Part shown: positions 52,316 through 62,837 of the stretch, in pieces
How the letters are laid out: each line of letters begins with the position of its first letter
Position numbering within the stretch: the stretch's first letter is position 1
Origin: Henckelia pumila
Taxonomy: Eukaryota; Streptophyta; Magnoliopsida; Lamiales; Gesneriaceae
DNA length: 64,000 nt
Assembly: GCF_033568475.1 (NCBI RefSeq)
Contig: NC_133123.1
Location: 6,873,001 to 6,937,000 of the forward strand
Direction of reading: 5' to 3'
Program-made: the position numbers and the translations under genes
The notes under the pieces: generated by a model
Seen by the model: the letters and a program-made list of their open reading frames with translations, nothing else
Database searches by the model: none
What the model was told of the DNA's origin: nothing

Positions 52316-55300
52316 TTAACTAATGGCGGACACTTTAGGTATTAGTGCCATTATTTGGTTCCTGATAATACCCATGCACCTCTGTATTTCAGTAAAAATA
52401 GGAAGGTTATGTGAACTGCGGGGGCGTAAGCTCATGATAGCAGAATCTAGTATCTCTGCAATGTCTGATGGAGGGACACGCCGTTCTGTGCAATTCTGCA
52501 GTTATATGTTGGTGCTCAGTATTTTATTCGACCATATAAACCTCACAGGGGAAAAAAATGGCACTTCGTGGGGTGGGGGATATTGGTGGTTTCATCCAAT
52601 AGTTCACCTGAATCATAAGCAAAGCTGCTACACATTTGGTGATTAGTTCTGAAGGAATCTGTGCCTGGATGATGGATGCATTAGCCAACTCAGAATTAGG
52701 CTGTTGGAAAAATTTTGAATAAAAATTTCAAAGGATCCTGAAAAGAGGAGATGAGGTGTAAGATCCTACCACTGGTATACGGGAGTCGATCTGGTGGGAT
52801 GTGGTGGTTTGCATAACCTAGAGCGTTCTCGATTTTCTTGACATTGTCATCTGTATTTTTGAGTGATGATATTTCCTAAAGATGAGAAAATGAATCAGGT
52901 CACAAAGAAGCACTGTTGTCAACCTCGTGTTTTGCTGATGCAACTCATGTAAGTCAATACCAGACCAAAGCATGCCTATGCGAGAAACTATTACTCGTGT
53001 CTTGCTTCTGTTAGACGGAAAAAAAAACAAGAAAACCAACAAAAAAAAAAAAAAAACCCAGATGCATGCTTTCTAGGAAATAGTGTTTTGACTGGAATGC
53101 ATTCACATACCTGCATAACAGCATCTACAATCGTTTGGGCTTTTGTTCTCGAGCCATCTATGATTTGAGCCACGTGTTCCTGATTCTTCATCTTGAATTG
53201 CAGTCCCCCTAGGCGAATTCAATGCATTAGAAACTGGTATTTGAAATATAAATTGACTGTTTCCTCGATAAGTATTCTAATGTCCCAAGCCAAATAAAGC
53301 TGAAGAAACCTGACAAATGAAATTTAATTCCAACAACTGTAATTGAAACGCAATCAGAATTCATCTATTAAGGGAAACAGGTTTCAGTTCTCCTCTATGG
53401 AGACTTGTACCTCTTCGTTGGCTTCACTAAGCTGTGTAAGTGCTGTGGCATGTTTCTTTTGAAATAGTTCTGAGTCGTTTAATGAGATGTCACAATCCTT
53501 TTGATTTTCCACCACACCATCATTCATGTGCCTCAATTCAAGAACAAAAGCTTCCTACATGTTTAGATACAAACGATGAGCAAATCCACGTTCTGAGATA
53601 ATTCTTGGGCGCAGTTAAAAATGCTAATGGCATATCCATTTAACACTGACATGAATGCACCACATCATGTCTGTTCATAAAATAAGTGAATGTTGATTGC
53701 TTACCATCTCCATTTTCTGTTGGCATCATCGAGGACAAATTAGCCAAAGTTTGCAGTGCATCAGAGGGACCATCACCTACTAGAATCAAATATATCTCAA
53801 TCTTGAACATAATAAAACAAACAGGGTATTCTGAGAAAATAGCTCCCTTAAGACCAGATAAACTTTCACAAGGAAAAGGACCATCTGCGCAACAATGTAT
53901 CAAGTTTCTTGAGTGCCTAGGTCTCATTTAACAAGTTGTTTTCTCCGAATTATTGATTAAATTGTGCAGGAAAACACCTCATTTGATATTCAGCTAGACT
54001 TAGGCAATGCAATGAATGCAAAAGATTTCGAATTCATCTACATTCATTGACTAGTATCAGTATGCTATTGCTAGCAAAGATTTCTACTTTTGTGAATCTT
54101 CTCAGTATGTTATGTAGTATTGAGAAGAGGCTCCTCCTTGAGAAAGTACCCCAAGGGAATTGTTGATAATGAAGAATGCGAAACAAGGATTTGAGAAAGG
54201 AAAAAAAAAAAAAAAACTAAAAAAGACGCATACCTCTTCTCTGACTCTGCACAGAGGACAAACAAATCTTGACACCATTGACCTGTGTGGCAAGCTTGCT
54301 TCTGATTGCACCAAACAAATGACTTTCCTTGTTTCCACTGAGTTCTTTCCTAATTCCATCAAAATTTTCCTCATTATAGTCATTACCTCGTTGCTTTTTC
54401 ATGGCAAGTTTTATCCCCTTTTTTTCTATCTGTACCACAACTTATTGGTTCCAACATGTAACGCTTATGCCTATACCTCTCGCCAATGACAGCTTTTGTT
54501 TGTCTCTCTAAATCTTCCCCATCCATGCTAATGGCAGAAAGCTTCAAATCGTTCATTTCTGCTTTTGGCTCCTGCAACTAACAGCTGGTCTATGAGTTGG
54601 ATGATATAAATATTGTTTCCATAAAACAGGTCAAACGATCACCTTTGGTTGATCAGGCTCTTTTGGAGACATAACATCCTCGGCTCTTTCATTTGGCATA
54701 CGAGAAACCAGGGGAGAACAATCTTTCTGCATTTCTGCTAAAATTATAGCTAATTTCATGCACTACCTCATCATCAGCGTCAGCATTTATTTTCAGGCCT
54801 GGTCTTGACGGAGAAATAATGTTTGTCCTGCTGATATTTACATGCGTATATGAAATTGGGAATCTCGGTGTCCTTTTTCCAACAGCACGAGGTTGCGTTC
54901 CTGAAGAAAACTCAATCATATATTTCCAAAATTGCATCTCATGTTGCCATAGTTATCATAGCAGGATAAAGGAAAGCTTATGAACTTCACTTCAGTTTGA
55001 AAAGATACCACTCGTAGTGAGGGCAAAGCAACTAAAATTTTCATTAGGCAACAAAGGATATTTGTGTAGAGATACATAATCCGATGTTATTGAAGAATAT
55101 GCACCCTTAAGCTTTTACAAGTAGCTGCTCTCATAGATGAAGTTAAATATATGTGATTAAGAAACTACGCCGCCAAGAAATGTGAAGCTAAACAAAGGTT
55201 ATGAGAAATTTTTGCATAACAAGAAGCCCACCAATCCTTGATTTAACTTGTTTGGCATACCTCCGGAGCACTTCTGCCTTAGCAGTGATAGGCAATCGTA

Positions 55301-56344
55301 GCCTGACGCAACAGTTTGAGAATGCAAAACAAATTGCTCCTCGGATGGTATAAAGGTAATATTAGGCTGGAGCTTTCCAACAGCACGCTCCTTGGTTTTT
55401 TTAGATGATCTAACTCCATTGCTGGTTTCTTGGTCCCCATCCTGTCCAATCAATATTCCATCACAAGAAGTTAGTAACAGAGTTCAAACATTTATATGAC
55501 CATTGATGGTTACCATATGAGGAGCCCTGACATGGTTAAGGTTTTCCAACGCTCAATTAAAAATTATGAGTTCTATTTCTACTCATTTGTCATAGTTTGG
55601 GTATAACACATCAACGATGAGCTATATTTTTGGACGAAATTGGAACTCCATGTTATTGGAAATTTTATATGGCTTTGAAATTGAAACATGAATGCAGAAA
55701 TACCATGGTATAAGGATTGATTTTCTGGGTTTTGATCCATGGTTTACCACATATCCCAGCTCTTGTAAACTCTTCTGAAAGTAAAAGTCTAATGTTTCAC
55801 AACTGTGATAATGGCACAGATTAACTAATTTTCCATTGATTTCACTGTTTCACATACTGTTATAGTTCAAACTGCATATTAAAATGCGATGGTCAGGCTG
55901 TTACCGAGAGGTCCTCACAATCTTAAAGTTCATCAAGGCTGCTAGTTAGATTTTGTGCCAAGGAATTTTTGAAAGTAAATCAGTTCACAATCTGATCAAT
56001 AATCAACAGACATGCACCCAAGCTTCATAGGCCTATATTAAAGAGCAATCCTCGATGAATCCATAGCAAGATTACTCGAAGCTCAACTTGGTCATAAATT
56101 TATGAAAATATTAACAATATCAGTCCCAAATACTTAAAAAAGATAATGTCGATTCTCATAGAAGGTACAAATTTTTGCTACTCTTGCAGGCAAGTTTTAA
56201 CAAATCAACCTATTATATATTTTGACACATTAGTACATTACACACCTTTCTCCAATCTTCAACGCATTTCCAATCAGAATCATTAAAATGAGATGGCTCT
56301 TCCATGGTCCATCGATGCCCAAGCATGTCAGATGACTTCCTTTT
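52316..56344 (-). pseudogene. ALWAYS EARLY (LIN9/Mip130-type, DREAM complex) gene, decayed
   Basis: Recognisable exons on the minus strand: 56344-56246, 55441-55261, 54900-54643, 54571-54477, ~54400-54231, ~53780-53704, 53554-53411, 53309-53111, 52875-52770, 52700-52608, 52495-52316. They match ALY segments in order: KRKSSDMLGHRWTMEE, GYDCLSLLRQKCSGG, QPRAVGKRTPRFPISY, DALQTLANLSSMMP, VVENQKDCDISLNDSELFQKK, DGSRTKAQTIVDAVMQ, QAQIPSELITKCVAALLMIQ and [19 protein letters not shown]. Lesions include an in-frame TAG in the RNTYQG-equivalent motif (~53280) and one-base shifts near 54750 and 53173. One exon join (52770 to 52700) is out of phase. The rest of the Myb/SANT-like region and the DIRP domain are not seen. 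ALY proteins link E2F-type cell-cycle and germline transcription. This copy is unlikely to make a working protein. Confidence 0.8.
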
Positions 56345-56640
56345 CTGAAGAGGAAAAAACAAGGAGACAAAGTTTGCAATAAAGTTGCACAAACTTCATC
56401 TTTGTGCATCTTAAAAGTCAACAAGTAACCTAAGAAACAAATCAACCATACGACAAGGAAAATTTATTCAGAGACCATGCTGGATCAGCTTCTCAGAAAT
56501 TAAAAAGTTTCCAATAGGCTGAAGATACAATAACTTTTGAAATTCAACAGAAATTCAACTCACCAGCAATTGAAACAGATACCCATTCGATTAATCGGAT
56601 TGAAAAGCTCGTGAAATCGCAGGGTATAAAACTTCAGAGA
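56345..56640 (-). other. Leader region of the ALY pseudogene
   Basis: A probable 5' UTR exon lies at about 56640-56565, ending before a GTGAG donor, then an intron to the acceptor TTCTTTTTC-type AG before 56344. A short ATG-led peptide in the leader has no family resemblance, so the true ALY N-terminus seems lost or unrecognisable. Confidence 0.4.
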
Positions 56641-56679
56641 GAGAGTGGAAGAAGGATGGAAAATATTCGGCGGTTTATA

Positions 56680-56687
56680 CCGCGAAA
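56680..56687 (-). promoter_or_regulatory. E2F-like site TTTCGCGG at the ALY pseudogene promoter
   Basis: On the gene's strand the sequence TTTCGCGG matches the E2F consensus TTTSSCSS. It sits about 40 bases above the inferred leader. It fits promoters of cell-cycle genes, but an 8-base match can be chance. Confidence 0.35.
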
Positions 56688-57236
56688 TTCTTCTCCTTTA
56701 TTTTGTATTTATATTTATATTATATATTTTTTAGAGTATATATTATTATTATTATATTTGATTTCAATCAGGTGTTCCATATTTTGTTAATTAATTATAA
56801 AATAGTCCCTAGTTTTGAACGCTTTTCATCTTTTGGTCCCTAAGATTTTTCTTTTTCTATCCTTCCAAATAGGAAAATGATAAGATATATTTTTTTTTTT
56901 TTGAAAAGAGGAAATTGATAATATTAATTAATATTAAATATGACTATATAAATACAACCATCCTCTATTATATAAATAATCCCCTGGGCACGAATTGCGG
57001 TATTTGAATCGATTTTTTTTATAAGTATTCTTATTAAAAGAAATTTCAATTTAAATTATTTTGATTTTTTATTGATTTTTTACACTTTTTTTTTTTACAT
57101 AAATTGAGTCCTCACGTACGGGAAAAAAACATGAGCTAAAAATATAAAAGTATTTTGAGGATTCTAAAAATTATACCAAGTTTTCTCTTTTTTAACTTCA
57201 AAAAAAAAACAAACAAAAAAAATTATACCGAGACAC

Positions 57237-57284
<48 letters not shown>
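57237..57284. repeat. (ATT)n microsatellite
   Basis: About sixteen uninterrupted ATT units. Likely to vary in length between individuals. Confidence 0.9.
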
Positions 57285-57287
<3 letters not shown>

Positions 57288-58106
57288 GATAATATTTTTA
57301 TAAGTTTTTTTAAGAACAACTAATTGTACGTACTAACTAATACAAAGTAATAGACATTTGTTATTGTGAAAACGATATTTTTGATCTTGTAATTTGTATA
57401 TTGTTCATTTTGGATTTTGTTATCGGTTAATTTTCATTTTTATATTTTTAGTCCACTAACAATTGTTTTTAATTTTGGTCATATTAAATCGGAACGCTAA
57501 TATAACATTAAACATGTCACAATTTCTCGATGTCACGTCATCATTTTTTATTATCAAATCGTCATTTTCGATGTGAAGTTAGTCTTCTGACAAAAAATGG
57601 GTGGAAAAAAGATTGCGATTTGTTGGACTAAAACTAAGAATTGAGCCATTATATCATAAAAATGATAAATATGTAATTCAATGGACAAACAATGTTGTTA
57701 TCCATTTATTATTATTAAAGGCAGATCTCATTGGGCCAGCGCTTATTCCTACATTATTTCATTATTTCATATCAGTGTGGCTTGTGGGCTGGATTAAAGG
57801 CCCCATCATTAATTAACTAATTGATAAACCTTCAAAACTCATCTGTTCTGGTTCAAATACTTTAATCTCTTGCAATTTAAGAATTAAGAGTAGCTCCAAT
57901 CGTAGGGGAAAAAATAAATAATAGTAAAAAAGTCTTTCCGATGACAAATAAATATGAGTAGTTTGTTCATATCAATATATTTTTAGATGTCACATCACTA
58001 TATATATATATATATATATATAGTCATACACAATATTTTATGGAGTGATTGAACTGATATTATATGTGTGTGTGTCTAAGTGTGTCTCGATCTTTGAATA
58101 TAGAAT

Positions 58107-58192
58107 ATTAAAAATAAAAAAAATGAGTTAAAGATTAAATTGGTATGTTATTAAAAATAAAAAAAATGAGTTAAAGATTAAATTGGTATGTT
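58107..58192. repeat. Perfect 43-bp tandem duplication
   Basis: The unit beginning ATTAAAAATAAAAAAAATGA occurs at 58107 and again, unchanged, at 58150. Perfect identity suggests a recent duplication. Confidence 0.85.
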
Positions 58193-58231
58193 TTTACATG
58201 TTAATGTAGATTAATTAGTAGAGTTCTTGAA

Positions 58232-59153
58232 TGTTGGGGACAATATTTGTAGAATGTTGTGTGTCTTTTCTCCTATTTATTGAATGAGGTATTTAATTTA
58301 TGTAATGAGAACAACAAAATTCAATAACTCAGTAACCTACTCACTCGATCACACACTTGTTTATCACTTAATCTTTCGAGCACTTCAAGATAAGAACGGA
58401 GACTATAGATAATAATTCATATGATACAACACAAGAATGGAAATTAATGTAAGCAGCGAATCAATCAACGAATACACTAAAATTACGTGGTTCGGCCAAT
58501 CTTTTCAGGCTTACATCCACAGATGAACAACACAACTTTTTATTGATTAACCAAATGATGTGCACCAATCCAATACAATGAAGAATTCCATAATGTATAG
58601 CCAAGAACCTTACAATCGAGCTTTCTTTCTCCTCAGTGTATTTTTCTTGCTTCCAATTCTCTTCTGCTTATTATCTCTCGTGTATTGTATTGTTTTTTTC
58701 TTATTGATCTCAGTGTTTGGATCTCTCACACCTTCCCTCTTTATATCCAGCTCCAATCTATCTTCTAGAAACCGGTAGCATATGCATAAATTTGAATCCC
58801 ATGCACCTGTTAATCTAGTCACCAAGCCATCCAACTCCCAACTAATTTAACAGCAATCAGAAGCTGTTGGATAAGGCCCAAAAAACATAGAAGGACCTAG
58901 TTGGTGACTTCACAAGTGAGTAGGACTTGATCCAAATCCAGGAAAATTTCAACCTACCCCATGGGTATTACCCCCATGGGACAGGTGTATGTATTTTATT
59001 TGTTTAAATCATGTGAGCCCCATAAAATTCAGTGGGACTCACATGATTTGAACCAACCAATGATTGCCACCTATCCCATGGATAGGATCTAACCTACCCC
59101 AAATCCATGCATACAAGGGACCCAATAGATATTGAGACACACTAAGTCCAACA
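58232..59153 (-). repeat. 3' LTR (922 bp) of the broken Copia element
   Basis: The ends are TG..CA in minus orientation (TGTTGG..CCAACA). It contains ACGTGGTTCGGCCAAT (58486-58501), a segment I associate with plant Copia LTRs, and a foldback at about 58940-59107. No partner LTR lies in the window. Confidence 0.7.
59006..59049. repeat. Hairpin inside the Copia LTR
   Basis: AAATCATGTGAG and CTCACATGATTT form the outer stem, extended by CCCA/TGGG, around a short AAAATTC loop. Further pairing CCCATGGG motifs lie on both sides (58940-59107). It may be a small MITE caught in the LTR. Confidence 0.6.
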
Positions 59154-59180
59154 ATCTTCACCTTATAGTCTCATCTCTGA

Positions 59181-59803
59181 TAGGGATGGCAATGGGTCGG
59201 GTCTAAATCCGGTCCCGCATTGAACCCAGCCCAACGGGGCGGGTCTAGACCCGGCCAAGCGGGTTTACATGCGGGTCCAGGGCCGATCAAGGGTTTGGCC
59301 AGACACGCCTCGCCAAAAATATATATATTAATATATAAATATAAAATATATATGTATATACATTAATAATATATAATTATATTTTTATATTAAATAATTA
59401 ATACTTTATTCATAATTTGAGTTTATAATATTTTTGGATTGAAATGATTTTAATATATTATGATATTTTTAATATGAAAATATATTATTATAATTTTTAT
59501 TTTGTTATTAATTATTAATTAAATAAAAAATGATACATTTTAACTTGTGAGAATATTTTTTGTCCTAAATATTGTTAATATAAATTTAAAAAATAAATTT
59601 AATGATGTTTTGTTAATTTTTTAACTTATTTAAATTTTTTATTTAATAAAATTTAAATTATATGAAATTTGGCGGGTCTAACGAGTCTAACCCGGATTGG
59701 ACCCATCGGATTCACGGGACGGGGCGGGGCGGGTCCAAGGAGAGGCGGGGCAGGTCCCGGGTTTGCCCAAACCTACTTCGAACCCGTCCTGTTGTCATTC
59801 CTA
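59181..59803. mobile_element. Non-autonomous hAT-like MITE inserted in the broken Copia element
   Basis: The left end TAGGGATGGCAATGGGTCGG and the reverse complement of the right end (TAGGAATGACAACAGG) are imperfect inverted repeats. Eight-base flanks ATCTCTGA and ATCTTTGG agree at six positions. GC-rich GGGTC/GGCGGG sub-termini surround a very AT-rich core (59320-59660). No transposase is present. This matches the widespread plant hAT type starting TAGGGATGGCAA. Confidence 0.75.
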
Positions 59804-59869
59804 ATCTTTGGTTGGTTGTTCACCACCTAGCCTTGAGTGACTAGTTTTCTTTCATTGTCTTTACCAAGT

Positions 59870-62837
59870 TCAAGAAGTATTGGAACTTGGCAATAGGCCC
59901 CGCTTTGTTAGAGCATCTGCTGGATTGTGCTCTGTGGATATCTTCTCTAGTACCACTTCACCTTTAGATAGTATATCTCTTATGAAGTGCATCTTCACAT
60001 TAATGTGTTTTGTCTTTTCGTGGTATACAAGATGCTTAGATAGGTGGATAACGCTTTGATTATCACAGTAGACAGTCACTTTGTCTTGTTTGATACCAAG
60101 CTCAGTCACCAATATTTTTAACCATAAAGCTTCTTTAATGACCTCTGTGGCAGCAATATATTAGGCTTCAGTGGTTGAAAGTGCTAGTACAGATTTTAGG
60201 CTAGATTTCCGTGTAATGGCTATCCCATATAATGTGAATATGTATCCAGTCAAGGATTTGAGTGTGTCTAACTTTCCAGAATAGTCAGAATCTACAAAAC
60301 CAACCACTGGATCTTCTTCATTATGTTCTTGCTCAAACAACAGTCCATTCCAGTGGTGTTTGACAGGTATCTCAAAATCCACTTTAAAGATTTCCAATGA
60401 TAGATGTCCGGGTTTGACTTGAACCTTGATATTACACTAATAACATATGCCAAATCTGGTCTACTTCAAATCATCTCATACATTAGGCTTCCTACTCGAC
60501 TAGCATAAGGGGTGTTTTCTATTCTTCTCTTATCTGCATCGTTACCGGGCACTGACTCACTGAGAGTTTTAGATGTTGTCCTAGAGAAGTAGTCACTGAT
60601 TTTGCTTTGTTCATGTTGTACTTGAGTACCACCTTCTTTAGATAAGTTTCTTGAGTTAGGAATATAGATGAATTCTTTTTGTTTCTCCTGATATCCATCT
60701 CAAGTATCTTTCTGGCCTCTCCCAGCTCTTTCATTTCAAATTATAATTTTAGTTGGTCTTTTAGCATCTGAATCTATTCTTTACTCCTGCTTGCAATAAG
60801 GATATCATCCACATAGATTAATGGGTACACAATGACTTGTTCTTTGTTCCTCTTGAAGTAAATGCAGCTATCATATTTACTTCTTTCAAATCCTGTACTT
60901 AAAATAAAGTCATCAAACCTCTTATTCCAATGTCTTGGAATTTGCTTTAGTCCATATAGTGATCTCTTGAGTAGGAAAAATTTATCTTTGCTTTCTGGTC
61001 TTATAAACCCTTGTGGCTGATCATGTAGATTGTTTCATCTAGATCACCATGTAAGAAGGCAGTTTTCACATCAAGTTGCTCAAGTTCTAACTCATACTGT
61101 GTCACTATTGCAAGCATCAGTCTTATGGAACAGTGTCTCACAACATGGGAGTAGATTTCATTGAAGCCTATTTCTTCAAATTGTGCAAAACCTTTTGCCA
61201 CTAGCCTGGCTTTATACTTTAAGCCTCTATTTCTAGGTATAGTCTCTTTCAGTTTATATATCCATTTACATAATAGAGTTCTCTGTCACTCTGGTTTGTT
61301 CACCAGTTCCCAGGTGTTGTTCTTGATCAGGGAGTTCATTTCTTCTTCCATGTCTTTACTCCACCTGTTTCTATGTTTACTTGTCATAGCCTCATCATTG
61401 GAGCTTGGCTCAGATCTTTACAATTCCTCAGCTACTGCTCGAGCATACCATGCAAGGTTTGCATCACCATATTTCTTAGAAGCTCTGATTTCCCTCTTAC
61501 TTATGTCCCTATCAAGATTATAAGAGCTTAAATCCTCCTTTTTTTATCACCTTGAGTTGATTCCTCTCCTGATTCATGCTCTGAGAGAACATCTTCACTT
61601 TGAAACTCCACCTCAATAGGAGATTTCATTGATCTCATCTGTTCTTGTGCTTTATCAGATTTCTTCCATGTGTATCTTGTTCTAGATTCATCAAATGTTA
61701 TGTCTCTAGATATAAAACACTTTGGTCCTTTTGTTTCCAAGTTCCATACCTTGTATCTCTTTACTTCTTTAGGGTAGCCTATGAAGATAGGCCTTACTGC
61801 CCTTTCATTCAACTTATCTTGTTTTAAGTGAGCATGTGCAAGGCAACCAAATAACCTTAGTGTTGAGTAATCTGTCGGTGTTCTATGCCGCAAATCCATG
61901 GGAGTCTTGAAGTTTAAAGCACTTGAGGGGCACCTGTTAAACAAGTATGTGGCTGTAGAGAGTGCATCTCCCCAAAATGACTTAGGTAGAGATGTATTTA
62001 GCAGCATGAATCTCACTCTTTCCAAAAGTGTTCTATTCATTCTTTCTGCTAAGCCGTTTTGTTGTGGAGTTCCAGGTACTGTCATGTGACTTGTGATCCC
62101 TTTAGCTCTACACATCTGGTTAAACTTTTCAGAAATATATTCTAATCCATTATCTGTCCTCAAGTGCTTCACCATCCAATCTGTTTTGTTTTCACTAATT
62201 GCAATCAGTCTTTAAATTTATCATAGGCTTCATCCTTTGCCTTTAGAACAAATGTCCATACTTTCCTGGAGTAGTCATCAATTATTGTCATGAAGTATCT
62301 TCCACCTCCATGAGTTCTGTCCTTGATGGTCCCCATAGATCAAAATGTAAGTATGCTAGAGGATGTTTTGTAGTGTGTTTTCCTTTGCTGAAGGATACCT
62401 TTTTAGCCTTTCCTAAAATACAGCTCTCACACAACTACAGTGTCTGTATTTTATCTCCTCCTAAGAGGCCTTGTTTGGCTTGTTTTGAAAACCTCTCTCA
62501 CTCACATGTCTCGGTCTTAAGTGCCAAAGTCTTGTCTTATCTTCTATTTGAAGGCTTGCAGTTCCACCAACGATGATATCATCCTTCAAGATGTAAAGAG
62601 CATTTTCCTTAATTGTTCTCATTATTACCAGAGATCCCCTTGACACCTTCAACTGTCCATTCTATGATTTAAAGAAGTAACCTTCTGTATCAAGAGTACC
62701 TAGTGATATGAGGTTCCTTTTAAGTTCAGGTACAAATCTTACCTTTGTCAATAGCCTATCCACACCATCAATCATCCTAATCCTCACTGATCCAATTCCC
62801 TTTACTTTGCAAGCTTTGTTTTTGCCTAATAGTGTAA
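59870..62837 (-). pseudogene. Pol remnants of the broken Copia element
   Basis: Minus-strand pieces show RNase H (VTVYCDNQSVIHLSKHLVYH and ..EHNPADALTK near 59880-60110), a reverse transcriptase region (60520-61200, with LDVKTAFLHGDLDETIYM) and integrase (61530-62175, with TPQQNGLAERMNRTLLERVR). A GAG-pre-integrase/protease-adjacent part (62460-62837, with VRFVPELKRNLISLGTLD) completes the set. The order and spacing are those of a Copia pol. It is a fossil with several breaks. Confidence 0.85.

Larger units (their letters stand above)
56700..58226. other. AT-rich intergenic DNA with simple repeats; no gene seen
   Basis: It contains (ATT)n at 57237-57284, (TA)n at about 58000-58021, a perfect 43-bp tandem duplication at 58107-58192, and poly-A/T runs. 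The open frame at 57601-57816 has no recognisable motif. Confidence 0.6.
58232..62837 (-). mobile_element. Broken Ty1/Copia element (Tork/TNT1-like), minus strand, 5' part missing
   Basis: The 3' LTR (58232-59153, starting TGTTGGAC on the minus strand) is preceded by AAGGTGAAGAT, the usual Copia-type purine tract. Upstream on the same strand come RNase H, reverse transcriptase, integrase and GAG-pre-integrase remnants, in order, up to about 62837. There another repeat takes over. Gag, protease start and the 5' LTR are absent from the window. Coding remnants have at least five breaks. With one LTR it cannot be dated, but it is clearly older than the other two Copia copies. A hAT-like MITE (59181-59803) is inserted between the purine tract and pol. 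Confidence 0.85.

Noticed and set aside
51750-52646. Plus-strand open frames downstream of SNF4 as a possible extra gene
   Set aside because: 52323-52646 is antisense to the real ALY C-terminal exons, and 51750-52049 has no motif or splice support.
58486-58501. GTGGTTCGGCC resembling a tRNA T-arm
   Set aside because: It lies in a Copia LTR, where this segment is common, and no tRNA fold was seen.
61161-61523. Plus-strand open frame of 120 codons
   Set aside because: Antisense shadow of the Copia reverse transcriptase/integrase remnants.
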